The notes under the pieces are model-generated. The model was given only the letters and a program-made list of their open reading frames with translations, made no database searches and was not told the DNA's origin. Below, piece by piece: positions 8,623 through 17,839 of a stretch of DNA of 64,000 nt (the stretch's first letter is position 1; each line of letters begins with the position of its first letter). The position numbers and the translations under genes are program-made. The stretch comes from Pirellulaceae bacterium (GTDB taxonomy: Bacteria; Planctomycetota; Planctomycetia; Pirellulales; Pirellulaceae): contig JAQWSU010000002.1 in NCBI GenBank assembly GCA_029243025.1, positions 62,001-126,000 of the forward strand. Reading direction: 5' to 3'.

Positions 8623-10905
8623 CTACATCATGTCCACCGGATCGACGTCAATGATCCATTGCACGTCATCAGGCGCATGAACGGCGGTTTGGGCGGCACG
8701 CAACGCCTCTTTTAGCGGGGTAATTGAGGTAATTTGCAGGAGCATGTGGAAGCGGTATTTTCCTCGTAACTTTTCAATGGGCGCCGGTGCCGGACCGAGT
8801 AAGCGAAATTGGTCGTCATCGGCCAGTCGTATTCGGAGCAGATCGGCGATGCTTTCCATCACTTGTTCGGTTTGGGTTTCGCTAGTCCCTCGGGCAATGA
8901 CGCGAATCATACGGCCGAACGGTGGATAATTGAATTGTTCTCGAATCGGTAATTCGTAATCGGCGAACCGATGGTAGTCATGGCGTTCCGCAGAGCGGAT
9001 CGCGATGTGCTCGGGGTTGGAAGTCTGGACGTAAACGCGCCCCCCCTTCGGCCCGCGACCTGTCCGGCCTGCCACCTGAGTAACCAATTGAAAGGTTCGC
9101 TCAGCGGCCCGGAAATCAGGCAGGTGTAGCGCTGTATCGGCGTTGATGACACCCACAACGGTCACATTCGGAAAGTCGAGCCCTTTGGCAATCATTTGGG
9201 TTCCCACCAGAATTTGAACCTCACCTCGACGAAAACGAGACAGTGACTCCTCGTGACTGCCTGGCTGTCGCATGGTGTCCGAGTCCATTCTTAAGCAGGA
9301 TGCGTTCGGAAAGCGGGATCGTACTTCTGCCTCCAATCTTTGTGTTCCCTGGCCGGAATAGCGGATGCCTTCGAATTTGCATTCCGGACAGACCGGCGGG
9401 GCCGGTATTTGGTAATCACAATAGTGACAAACTGCGATTTCACCTTGGCGGTGGTGGGTCAACGCCAATTCGCAATGTGGACAGCGGACAACTTCACCGC
9501 AGGCCGGGCATTGGATGTGAGTTGAGAAACCGCGGCGATTGAGTAGTAAGATGACCTGCTCGGTTTTCGATAGAGCTTGTTTCATCGCCTGTTGCAGTTG
9601 CCGACTGATCGCACCTCGATGTTGTCGGCTCTGAAAACAATTGCGTAGGTCAATGGTGACGACATCAGGCAACGGTAAATTCAGAACTCGTCGCGGCAAT
9701 GAAATGAGTCGTGAACTGCTGGTTTTTGCACGCTGCCAGCTTTCGAGCGAGGGTGTTGCGGAACCGAGAATCAACGGAATGTTTTCCATCTGAGCTCGCT
9801 GGTTGGCCACATCACGAGCATGGTATCGCGGTAAGGAATCCTGCTTGAATGAACTATCATGCTCCTCGTCAATCACGATTAGTCCCAGTTGCGGTGTAGG
9901 CGCAAACACGGCACTGCGCGCGCCCACAACCACGTTCACTTCACCGGAGGCAATTCGTTTCCAATGCCAGTTTCGTTCTCTGTCGGTGAGATGGCTGTGC
10001 AGCACGGCGACTTTGGGAAATCGGGAGCGAAACCGCCGTTGGGTTTGTGGTGTGAGACTGATCTCGGGCACGAGAACAATTGCCTGACGACCGTAGGTCA
10101 CTACTTCCTCAATCGATTGAATGTAAACTTCGGTCTTGCCGCTGCCCGTAACGCCGTGCAGCAGAATCGTTTCGTGCTGTCCGGATTGCACTGCCGAGAT
10201 AATTGCCCCTATAGCCGACTGTTGATCAGGATTTAGATTGAGCTCCGTATGGTGTTCGGGCGAGGCAACGGACACATCAATGTCTTCTACTCGTGATACT
10301 TTTGAATCAACCAGACCTTTTTTGATCAAACCCTTCAAGGGCGAATCTGTACATTCGATTGCAGACTTGATCTGTTGTGCGGTGAGCGGAGTTTGTGAGC
10401 TTGCCAAGTGTTTGAGGATTGCCGCTTGTTTCGAAGGCAGTTTGAGTTGAGTGAGTCGAGCGGCGATATGAGTCGGAACCGAATAGAATGTGCGCTCTCG
10501 CGTGCCGGCTTGGTACCGAATGGCGGCGGGCAAGACGCCTTCCAGAGCTTTACCCCAGGTCGTGAGATAATGGTCCGCCATCCACCGGGTCAACCGCAGC
10601 ATGGCGGGGGATGCCAAAGGAGTCTCATCCAACACAGCCGAAATTGATTTGAGACGCCGTTGGACACTGCTTTGTGTTGTGACGTCGACGCAGTAGCCGA
10701 CGACAGAACGATTGCCACGACCTAAGGGGACTCGCACTCGCTTGCCTACCACAACATCATCTTGTAACTCGTCGGGGACAAGGTACGAGTAGGCATCTGC
10801 GACTCCCTCGGCAAAGACGACCGATGCGATGCGGCGCTCCGACTCGTCGTCTAATTGCCAAGGGTCGACCTCGACCTCGAACAGTTCTTTTTGTTCATCG
10901 AACAT
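8623..10905 (-). CDS. priA: primosomal protein N' (replication restart helicase PriA)
   Basis: Helicase that reloads the replisome at repaired forks. The N-terminal 3'-DNA-binding domain covers about residues 20-120. The helicase core has HGVTGSGKTEVYIQ (Walker A), VIDEEHD (Walker B) and GSATPSLESW. The zinc-binding insert has four CXXC pairs (CPAC, CPHC, CHYC, CPEC). The C-terminal helicase motifs include GTQMIAKGLDFPNVT and QVAGRTGRG. 760 aa is normal. It heads the minus-strand run of replication and repair genes and is divergent from nadD. Confidence 0.96.
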   Translation of the reverse strand: MFDEQKELFEVEVDPWQLDDESERRIASVVFAEGVADAYSYLVPDELQDDVVVGKRVRVPLGRGNRSVVGYCVDVTTQSSVQRRLKSISAVLDETPLASPAMLRLTRWMADHYLTTWGKALEGVLPAAIRYQAGTRERTFYSVPTHIAARLTQLKLPSKQAAILKHLASSQTPLTAQQIKSAIECTDSPLKGLIKKGLVDSKVSRVEDIDVSVASPEHHTELNLNPDQQSAIGAIISAVQSGQHETILLHGVTGSGKTEVYIQSIEEVVTYGRQAIVLVPEISLTPQTQRRFRSRFPKVAVLHSHLTDRERNWHWKRIASGEVNVVVGARSAVFAPTPQLGLIVIDEEHDSSFKQDSLPRYHARDVANQRAQMENIPLILGSATPSLESWQRAKTSSSRLISLPRRVLNLPLPDVVTIDLRNCFQSRQHRGAISRQLQQAMKQALSKTEQVILLLNRRGFSTHIQCPACGEVVRCPHCELALTHHRQGEIAVCHYCDYQIPAPPVCPECKFEGIRYSGQGTQRLEAEVRSRFPNASCLRMDSDTMRQPGSHEESLSRFRRGEVQILVGTQMIAKGLDFPNVTVVGVINADTALHLPDFRAAERTFQLVTQVAGRTGRGPKGGRVYVQTSNPEHIAIRSAERHDYHRFADYELPIREQFNYPPFGRMIRVIARGTSETQTEQVMESIADLLRIRLADDDQFRLLGPAPAPIEKLRGKYRFHMLLQITSITPLKEALRAAQTAVHAPDDVQWIIDVDPVDMM

Positions 10906-11088
10906 AGAAAATCAATTTCGCTGTCGCCAGTTTCTGATTTTGCAGCACACGAGTGCCATTATGGCAGCCCGTTATTCACCCGGGAGGTCGAATCGAATAG
11001 GATCTGGCAGGCTCGTGTGAAAATCCTGCAGGGCTCAGCCCGGGCTCATTGTGTACGCGGTTGTCTGTTTTTTGAAGGACGCACTCTT

Positions 11089-11697
11089 ATGAGATTGGGT
11101 ATTCTTGGCGGTTCATTTGACCCGGTTCACTACGCGCACCTGCTGATGGCCGAAATCTGTCGGGAGGCCTGTCAGCTCGATCAAGTCTGGTTTTTGCCCG
11201 CTGCAGTCGCACCCCACAAGCAGAATCACCAAGTTTCCGACGCCCTTCACCGAGTTGAAATGTTGAAATTGGCGATTGGTGGGCACTCGTCATTTCGAGT
11301 TTCCGATCTTGAGCTCAAGCGAGGTGGAGTAAGCTACACCGTGGAAACGTTACGGCACATCCGGTCGCAACAACCGGACGACAACTTATTTTTCATAATG
11401 GGAGCCGATTCTCTGCGAGATTTTCCAACTTGGCGACAACCCGAGAAGATTTGCGAATTGGCAATGCCTCTCATTGTTGCTCGGCCAGACTGGCCCAACC
11501 CGGATTATCGTGCCCTGGCCGCACTCGTTGGCCCGGAGCGTGCAGAGCAAATTCAACGGTCAGCCGTGACCATACCCTTAATGCAGCTCAGTAGTACGGA
11601 GATTCGACAGCGTGTCAGCCAGCAGCAAAGTATCCGCTTTCGGTTGCCTCGCGCCGTGGAAAAATATATCGAAGCTAACCGACTTTACCGTGGCTAG
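11089..11697 (+). CDS. nadD: nicotinate-nucleotide adenylyltransferase
   Basis: Converts nicotinate mononucleotide and ATP to deamido-NAD in NAD synthesis. The nucleotidyltransferase motif GGSFDPVHYAHL is at the N-terminus, FIMGADSLRDFPTW lies in the middle, and SSTEIRQRV is the C-terminal ISSTxIR motif. 202 aa is normal. The frame is open upstream to 10855, but homology starts at the ATG at 11089, preceded by GAAGGAC. Confidence 0.95.
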   Translation: MRLGILGGSFDPVHYAHLLMAEICREACQLDQVWFLPAAVAPHKQNHQVSDALHRVEMLKLAIGGHSSFRVSDLELKRGGVSYTVETLRHIRSQQPDDNLFFIMGADSLRDFPTWRQPEKICELAMPLIVARPDWPNPDYRALAALVGPERAEQIQRSAVTIPLMQLSSTEIRQRVSQQQSIRFRLPRAVEKYIEANRLYRG

Positions 11698-11714
11698 CAA
11701 CGCAATGAATTCGT

Positions 11715-11975
11715 TCAGGCACTGCGTCGCAAGCCAAAATATTCCCGCAGAGGTTCTTGAACTTCCACGTGGAAAAGTTGTGGATCGGAGACCAGCGCGT
11801 TGATAACCTGGTCGAGTTGCTCCATTGGATTTAACGCCAAATCGACAAAAAGCCATTTTTGGCCGGCAATCTCGCAACTGCCACTCGCGGCTCCGCCCAG
11901 CCATTCGTGCCGAATTCCATAGCCCATTCTTTGGGCAAGATCCAAAACGCCGTCCAATAGTTCGACCGTATGCAT
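11715..11975 (-). CDS. small conserved protein of planctomycete type, unknown function
   Basis: 86 aa from the ATG at 11975 (MHTVELLDGVLDLAQRMGY). The frame is open 33 codons further up, but that part looks non-coding. Features are the RHEWLGG turn, SCEIAGQKWLFVDLALNP and an acidic C-terminal half. There is no signal peptide or membrane segment. I recall similar short proteins in planctomycetes but know no function. It converges on nadD with a 17-base gap. Confidence 0.65.
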   Translation of the reverse strand: MHTVELLDGVLDLAQRMGYGIRHEWLGGAASGSCEIAGQKWLFVDLALNPMEQLDQVINALVSDPQLFHVEVQEPLREYFGLRRSA

Positions 11976-12219
11976 GCGGTTCCTCTTCCATCCTTGGGCT
12001 TTCTTCGCTGCGAATTGCGGACGAATTATAGGCTGATCTCTTTCAGTAGCCCAGGTGAATTCGACGATACCCAACTAAGGCACCGCTAAGTCAGCGCCGG
12101 CCAACGCTCTCTGTTTGGCGAGTCCGATCATGCTTCGCGGCATCTAGTGCGGCTCAGCTAAAGTGGGGTGTTTTGGGGGACAGCGTCAACATCGTTCAAA
12201 ACCAGGCAGTCGAAATACC

Positions 12220-13029
12220 ATGAATGAATCCGAACTGATTCGGCAGCTACGACGCGAAAATGAACAGCTTCGTGAGCAGCTGTTAGCAACCCAAAAACTT
12301 AGCTCTCTGGGAGAATTGCTCAGCACCACGACCCATGAATTCAACAATGTGTTGATGACCATCATCAACTACGCCAAGATCGGCTTGCGTCACACGGATC
12401 GGGAAACGCGAGACAAATCATTGCAGAAAATTCTGGCAGCGGGAGAGCGCGCCTCGCGGATTACCAACAGCGTACTCGGAATGGCACGTAATCGGGCCAA
12501 TCGATTCGAGGCTACCAGTTTGCAGAAGCTTATCGACGAAACACTGATCCTGCTCGAAAGGGAAATGAGCAAATATCGGATTTCGATCGATCGTGAGTTT
12601 GCCGCGGTACCCGATGTCTTCGCCAACGGAAATCAAATCCAGCAAGTCATCTTGAATCTGATGATCAACGCTCGACAGGCCATGCCCGATGGGGGAACCT
12701 TACTACTCGGTTTGTCCCATGACCAAAATCTTGGAATGGTGGATCTGATGGTTCGAGATACCGGGTCCGGTATTCCTCGTGAAAAGCTGCCGCGAATTTT
12801 TGATTCGTTCTTTACCACGAAAAATGGACCCGACGAGAGCGGCAAGGGGGGAACCGGATTGGGGCTCGCTGCCTGTCGAAATATCATCGACGCCCATCAA
12901 GGACGAATCCGAGTTGAGAGCACGGTGGGAAGAGGAACTGCCTTTACCATCAAGTTACCCGTTTTCCAGCCTGCGGAGTCGGGTCCGGTGTTGTCGCCAG
13001 GCCTTCATCGCCCGGAGCAATCGGTGTAG
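12220..13029 (+). CDS. soluble two-component sensor histidine kinase
   Basis: 269 aa from the ATG at 12220. A short coiled coil (about 1-30) leads into the HisKA-type H box with phospho-acceptor His39 (TTTHEFNNVLMT). The HATPase domain has the N box (NLMINARQAMP), G1 (VRDTGSGIP) and G2 (GGTGLGLAAC). The HEFNN box resembles NtrB-type kinases. There is no membrane segment or PAS domain, so input must come through the coiled coil or a partner. No response regulator is adjacent. Confidence 0.88.
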   Translation: MNESELIRQLRRENEQLREQLLATQKLSSLGELLSTTTHEFNNVLMTIINYAKIGLRHTDRETRDKSLQKILAAGERASRITNSVLGMARNRANRFEATSLQKLIDETLILLEREMSKYRISIDREFAAVPDVFANGNQIQQVILNLMINARQAMPDGGTLLLGLSHDQNLGMVDLMVRDTGSGIPREKLPRIFDSFFTTKNGPDESGKGGTGLGLAACRNIIDAHQGRIRVESTVGRGTAFTIKLPVFQPAESGPVLSPGLHRPEQSV

Positions 13030-13068
13030 AAGCGGAGCAATCTTTGCCAATCCGCTCGAGCGAACGGC

Positions 13069-13755
13069 TTACTCTTCCGATACGCGCCGCCCTGGGCGGC
13101 CGGCTCGTTTCTTTAACTTCATGTACTGTGGTGGTGGTACGACGTTGTACATCCTCGCGTAGAGATCGCGTAAGATTTTCTGTTCCAACGCGATATCCCG
13201 TCCCTGTGGAATCCAGCCCAGCGTCATTTGACCACCGATTCGTTTATCGCTGGGTCTGACCAACGATCCGTCGTATCTTTGAATCACACCACCCACGACA
13301 GCTGCCTCGGGGCGAGCGAGGTCTTCAAGTTCCTTCCGCACGATAATCTGGACACCGTATCCGGCGGAGGATGGAGAGACTCGGATTTCTGCTTGACGAC
13401 GCATCGATTGAAATGTGCTTTCCCAGGTCTGAAAACCGGGTGTGCGATCTTTTCGCCAGATTTCAAGCACGGTTGGGGCTGTTTCTGGCCGAGTTGCGAT
13501 GTGACCTTCGGTCCTCACATTGCCGATCACTCGCACGCGCTCTTCATGGCTGATATCGAAATAATCGTCGATCGTATCGACAATCTGATTCCAGGCAAAA
13601 TCCTGGTCGCTGACGGGGATCTCAAGAGGATTGGGCAGTTGGGCCTGAGGACCCGAATTAAATATGCGGCATCCGCAAAAACTCATAGCGAACAGGCAAA
13701 TCGTCACCGGCGTGAGAAAGTTGCGTATCTGAATGATGGGCTGCGTTTTATTCAT
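13069..13755 (-). CDS. lipoprotein of unknown function
   Basis: 228 aa from the ATG at 13755. The N-terminus is hydrophobic and ends in a lipobox-like MSFCGC, so it is probably a lipoprotein. The rest is soluble, with an Arg-rich tail (KKRAGRPGRRVSEE). PPPQYMKLKKRAG and the RIGGQMTLGWIPQG stretch look conserved. The longer frame up to 13827 has no signal-peptide character at its start. It converges on the kinase gene with a 39-base gap. No function is recognised. Confidence 0.65.
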   Translation of the reverse strand: MNKTQPIIQIRNFLTPVTICLFAMSFCGCRIFNSGPQAQLPNPLEIPVSDQDFAWNQIVDTIDDYFDISHEERVRVIGNVRTEGHIATRPETAPTVLEIWRKDRTPGFQTWESTFQSMRRQAEIRVSPSSAGYGVQIIVRKELEDLARPEAAVVGGVIQRYDGSLVRPSDKRIGGQMTLGWIPQGRDIALEQKILRDLYARMYNVVPPPQYMKLKKRAGRPGRRVSEE

Positions 13756-14267
13756 GCCAGTCCGATTACAGGAAAAACCACTATTCTGCTTGGCGCGGAG
13801 TGTCCTGGAAACAGGCATCAGCTGCAAGGCCAGTCATCCTGCGGAAGAAATGCATGGGCGATGCGTCGAATTCGTGAGTCAGAAAATCAACTCGAGCGGT
13901 GCTTCTGCTGGCGGTGCTTTCAGTCCCGGCGGGCTACAGGTGATCCGATTGCCGGTCAACGAGAGTTACTTGAGTTACGTGAAGCCTCGGACTTTCCACT
14001 GTCGTATGAAGTTTCCGACGCCGTACGAAAGGGACCCGAAAGAATACCTGCGGAGATGCTAAGAAGAGAAGAAAGCGGGAGGTGACGGAAGGGGCCAATT
14101 TAATCTTTCGGGCCTCAGTTCTGACGCAATCAAGCTTTCTTGTTGCACGCATCGCGTGGCCCGGGGGCATTCGAGACGTCTTTTGGCGCTCGGACGGACG
14201 TGAGTCGTTCGGTCAGCAAGACATGATCTTTGACGGAGTGAATCGGAAGGGCGCGAGAATTGCTCTC
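13756..14267. other. 512-base gap with one possible short ORF
   Basis: The only candidate is a 70-codon ORF on the plus strand (13850-14062), with GGAAG a few bases before its ATG. Its predicted peptide has no recognisable domain, and a minus-strand frame (13934-14170) overlaps it. I see no tRNA, terminator or repeat. Low confidence that anything here is translated. Confidence 0.4.
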
Positions 14268-14972
14268 TTAGCCGTAAGTTGCATCCATGCCGAGTCGTGT
14301 CTTAAGCTCTTCAAATTGCTGCAAATAGTCGTCGCTCGATGAATGGACATGTTCGGCTTCTGTGATGAACTTCATCTCATTCTGGCAGTCAATCCCGTAA
14401 GAATTTAGAATCTTTTCGTAGGGATCTAGTTTTTCACCGTAAACGATTAGCAATTTGTGTTCGTCGAATTGGATTTCTTGGGGGATGCTGGGATTGAGCA
14501 CCGCGAGTCCGGTGCAGCCATCGTTTGTGAGCAGATCTTCAAAATCCCAGAGTGTGCTGAGCAGCACGGGCATATCCATGTGTTCGCGATAGAGATCGAC
14601 ATGGCCGGTGCCGTTACGCGTGTGGCTCGTCTCCAAGACAACGTCCACGACACTCCCTAATGGTTCGAGCAATTCGATAAAGAGTTCAAACAGATTTTCG
14701 TGGCTTGCCGACGCCATGATCACGGGCAGCTTGGTGTTTGAGTCTTGATCCTCGTAGGCGTCGTGTCGATAACCCTGACTTGGAATCACCTTCAAGTCGT
14801 AGGATGGTCGAATCGCTTCGGTCAAAGTGAAGGAACCGTATTTTCGAACGCCCAGATGCGCCTCTAATTCGTCCTTCGACAGTTGTCCGAAACTGCTCGT
14901 GTCGGAGTTCGACGAAACGGTTTGGTCTTCCTCTTGGAAGACGTTTTGAAAGAAGTTCTTCAGAAAGCCCAT
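14268..14972 (-). CDS. conserved soluble protein, unknown function
   Basis: 234 aa, acidic, with no signal peptide. The N-terminus is an amphipathic Phe-rich helix (MGFLKNFFQNVF) followed by a Ser/Asp linker. The body has alternating beta and alpha character, for example VDVVLETSHTR, VLLSTLWDFEDLL and EIQFDEHKLLIVYG. It resembles unnamed planctomycete proteins, but I do not recognise a domain. It is isolated, with large gaps on both sides. Confidence 0.7.
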   Translation of the reverse strand: MGFLKNFFQNVFQEEDQTVSSNSDTSSFGQLSKDELEAHLGVRKYGSFTLTEAIRPSYDLKVIPSQGYRHDAYEDQDSNTKLPVIMASASHENLFELFIELLEPLGSVVDVVLETSHTRNGTGHVDLYREHMDMPVLLSTLWDFEDLLTNDGCTGLAVLNPSIPQEIQFDEHKLLIVYGEKLDPYEKILNSYGIDCQNEMKFITEAEHVHSSSDDYLQQFEELKTRLGMDATYG

Positions 14973-15404
14973 CAGTGAACCTCAAATAGCTGTCGTGCGA
15001 ACGGTGTGCGGGCAAGGGAATAAATTATGAATATTCAAACCTAGTTCAAACTCATCCGTCGCGACGTCAGCGAGTCGTTCGCCATCACTGGCTTGGAAGA
15101 ACCGCAACGAAATAATCCTTACAAGTCGCGGAATCAACGGGACGTGGCGTCTGGCAGGGTAACGGGAATGCGGAGCTTGACTTAGGACGAGTCCTAGAAG
15201 TCTAGCACTCGTCGTGTGCTGAAGGCTGGAACTCGGCCTCGAAAATAAACAATGCTCGGCTCGGCAAGTCCAGGATTCGCGGATCGGGCTGAGTTTGTCA
15301 GTTTTGGTTCGGATCAACGGGACGCATCCCGTCGATTCTAGAACTCGGTATACTTCAGGAGAACGACTGTCGAGATGCCTGTCTTCCAGAAGGAGTGAGT
15401 GGGA
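14973..15404. other. 432-base intergenic region with a short hairpin
   Basis: No convincing ORF is present. A perfect 6-bp stem with a 4-base loop (ACGGGA CGCA TCCCGT) lies at 15317-15332. The string ATCAACGGGACG occurs twice, near 15141 and 15314. TATACT at about 15349 could be a -10 element for the next gene, but no good -35 precedes it. Confidence 0.4.
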
Positions 15405-16994
15405 ATGTTGGCTTTATGTCAGCTGAAATTGGTTGTGCCCGGCCTGCTTGCAACGATCGGGCTGGTGGCAATGGGAGTCGGTTGTGCTCCGTCAACTGGT
15501 GATTCGGAATCGCCAAGCCTCGCACCTGCGATTTTGGAGTCACAAGCTTCGCTGCCCGCACCCGTCGTTACAACCGTTGATATCGATGATGCCGAAACAT
15601 GGGATCTGATTCGCATATCGGGCCAGCCTATCGGCTACCAGGTGACACGTTGGAAACGAACGGTGGTCCAGGGTGTGGAAGTGCGACAGATTTCGGCAGA
15701 GTCCCGGTTGAAGCTGCAGCGATTCGGGCAGGTGACCGAGGAGACCATGTCCATCGTGAGCCGGGACAGCTTGTCAGGGCAACTGCAGTCGTTTGCCACG
15801 CGGATTGCGTCGGGAAACAATCCAATCGTAACAACGGGGCTGCTTTTAGAGGGCCAGTTGAATCTGGAAACGGTAGGGGGAAGTCAGGCACAAACCTGGA
15901 TTCTGCCGGTGCCAAACGGTTGCGGCGGTCTGTTTGCCGTGGAGAGTAATTTGTTGTGCCGGCCGATGCTACCGAGGGAAAGTCGTTCGCTGACTGCCTT
16001 TGTGCCCGTCGTAAATGTTGTCTCGACCGTGGAGCTGACGGCCTTGGAAATGGAGCATGTTCAGTTGCTCGGGCAGACCGAGCAATTGTTGCATATTGTC
16101 AGCCAGACAAGTCTTGCCTCTGGACAATCGCTGCGAGCTGATTTGTGGTGTGATCGAGCGGGGCAAATCCTCAAAAGCGAAATGGGTGCTCTACAGCAGG
16201 AGACGATTCGTGTCCAAAAGCAGATTGCCTTGAGTGAAATCAAAGGGGAGTTCGATTTGGGGAATGCATCGATTGTGAAGATCGATCCTCCCCTGCCCTC
16301 GCCTCGTAAGACTGGGCAAGTTCGTTATCTGGCGAAGTTGGAAAATGAAAATCCTGCCGCGATCTTTGCCGAACGTCCTTATCAACGAATTTTTCCGATT
16401 GATGAGCGTCGGGCAGCGATTCAGGTCACCGCAGTGCGTCCCTCGACGATGGATTCGCCCGTCGAGGATACGCGACCGCAGGATTCCGATCGGCAGCCTT
16501 CCGCTGCCATCCAAAGTCGTGATCCGCTGATCCAAAAGTTAGCCAATCAGGTCGTGCCCGTTGATGATGATCCCTGGACCGTTTCGGTTGCCATTGAAAA
16601 ATTTGTTTATGACTACGTGACTGAGAAAAACTTTTCGACCGCGTTTGCCACCGCTGCGGAGGTGGCAAAAAATAGGTCTGGGGATTGTACCGAGCATGCG
16701 GTTCTGACGGCTGCAATTTGTCGTGCACGCGGCATTTCAGCTCGAATTGCAATTGGACTGGTTTACGTTCCCGCACAATCTGGATTTGCTTTTCACATGT
16801 GGAATGAAGTTTGGGTGCAAGATCGATGGCTCCCGATTGACGCGACTTTGGGGCGGGGAGGAATTGCTGCGGATCATCTTGTCTTGACGACAAGCAGTTT
16901 TGATGCTCAGCAATCGTTTGCGAGCTTTCTACCTGTGATTCAGACGATCGGCCAACTTACGCTCGTCGTGGAGGAGGTCGAATCAAGTCCATGA
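15405..16994 (+). CDS. transglutaminase-like (cysteine protease fold) lipoprotein
   Basis: 529 aa. The signal sequence ends at a lipobox, MGVGCAPS. The N-terminal 350 residues are rich in beta strands and not recognised. The C-terminal transglutaminase-like domain has the triad: Cys428 in SGDCTEHA, His in FHMWNEVW and Asp in PIDATLG. The family includes proteases, amidases and cross-linking enzymes; the substrate is unknown. The site AAGGAG 9 bases before the ATG at 15405 decides against the GTG at 15399. Confidence 0.82.
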   Translation: MLALCQLKLVVPGLLATIGLVAMGVGCAPSTGDSESPSLAPAILESQASLPAPVVTTVDIDDAETWDLIRISGQPIGYQVTRWKRTVVQGVEVRQISAESRLKLQRFGQVTEETMSIVSRDSLSGQLQSFATRIASGNNPIVTTGLLLEGQLNLETVGGSQAQTWILPVPNGCGGLFAVESNLLCRPMLPRESRSLTAFVPVVNVVSTVELTALEMEHVQLLGQTEQLLHIVSQTSLASGQSLRADLWCDRAGQILKSEMGALQQETIRVQKQIALSEIKGEFDLGNASIVKIDPPLPSPRKTGQVRYLAKLENENPAAIFAERPYQRIFPIDERRAAIQVTAVRPSTMDSPVEDTRPQDSDRQPSAAIQSRDPLIQKLANQVVPVDDDPWTVSVAIEKFVYDYVTEKNFSTAFATAAEVAKNRSGDCTEHAVLTAAICRARGISARIAIGLVYVPAQSGFAFHMWNEVWVQDRWLPIDATLGRGGIAADHLVLTTSSFDAQQSFASFLPVIQTIGQLTLVVEEVESSP

Positions 16995-17082
16995 CGACTG
17001 GTCGGAGAAATTGGACGAGATATGATAGGCTCACATGACCTGTATTCGAGACGAGTTGAAAGATAAAGATGAGGTGAATTCG

Positions 17083-17628
17083 GTGCGCATCTACACCAAA
17101 ACAGGAGATGAAGGTGAAACAGGTCTTGTTGGAGGCGCGCGGATCGCGAAGGATGACGCGAGAATCGAGGCCTACGGCACGATCGACGAACTCAATGCAG
17201 CAATTGGCGTGGTGCGCAGTGTTCGTCCCGTCGCTGATCTGGATCCGCTACTGGCGGCCATTCAAGGTGATCTTTTCAGTCTAGGGGCCGAGTTGGCTTC
17301 TCCTGCAGCAGGACCTGCCAAGCATCCAGCTATCACTGATGACCAGATCGGCCAACTTGAGACGAGCATTGACAGCTGGGAGGCCGATTTGCCGCCCTTG
17401 CACAATTTTATTCTGCCGGGAGGGAGTCTCTGTGCGGGCCATTTGCATTTGGCGCGGGTTATCTGTCGACGTGCGGAACGACGCGTGGTCACGCTTGCTC
17501 GCACCGATTACGTAGCAGCTTCTGTGATCCCTTTTTTGAACCGCTTAAGCGACTTGCTGTTCGTGTTGGCGCGGGCGGAAAATGCCAAACGCGGCGTTGC
17601 GGATACGATTTGGAAGTCGGACCGCTAG
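17083..17628 (+). CDS. cob(I)alamin adenosyltransferase, PduO type
   Basis: Transfers the adenosyl group of ATP to cob(I)alamin to make adenosylcobalamin. The N-terminal ATP site RIYTKTGDEGETGLVGG, YGTIDELNAAIG and the C-terminal RRAERRVV...LNRLSDLLFVLAR helices are typical. About 181 aa. The GTG at 17083, after GATGAGG, matches the usual start just before RIYTKTGD; an ATG at 17035 adds 16 poorly matching residues. A CobA-HemD fusion at 41070 is the only other corrinoid-related gene here. Confidence 0.9.
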   Translation: MRIYTKTGDEGETGLVGGARIAKDDARIEAYGTIDELNAAIGVVRSVRPVADLDPLLAAIQGDLFSLGAELASPAAGPAKHPAITDDQIGQLETSIDSWEADLPPLHNFILPGGSLCAGHLHLARVICRRAERRVVTLARTDYVAASVIPFLNRLSDLLFVLARAENAKRGVADTIWKSDR

Positions 17629-17839
17629 GGAGTCACTTTCTCGATAGTGAGTCCTTGCAAAGATTTTGCTTGAAAGGGTGCTTTATTCTCAAAACGCGAT
17701 TGATTACGCTATGGCCTTATTGCGAACTGCAATTAGGCACTGCGGTTTGTACCATTGCCTTCTGGTTCAGCATGGTCGAATTTGGCATCGACGGGCGGCT
17801 TGCTGGCGTTTTGTAGTCCCAACGGCGGGGGATTTACTA

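Noticed and set aside
10855-11088. Upstream extension of the nadD frame by 78 codons
   Set aside because: The extension runs into the priA start and homology begins at the ATG at 11089.
13228-14085. 285-codon plus-strand ORF
   Set aside because: Largely antisense to the lipoprotein gene at 13069 and without domain or ribosome site.
14982-15317. 111-codon minus-strand ORF
   Set aside because: No ribosome site, no domain, and no good composition; probably spurious.
17655-17670. Sigma-54-like site TTGCAAAGATTTTGCT before the first amt
   Set aside because: The -24 GG is missing one G, so I do not call a promoter.
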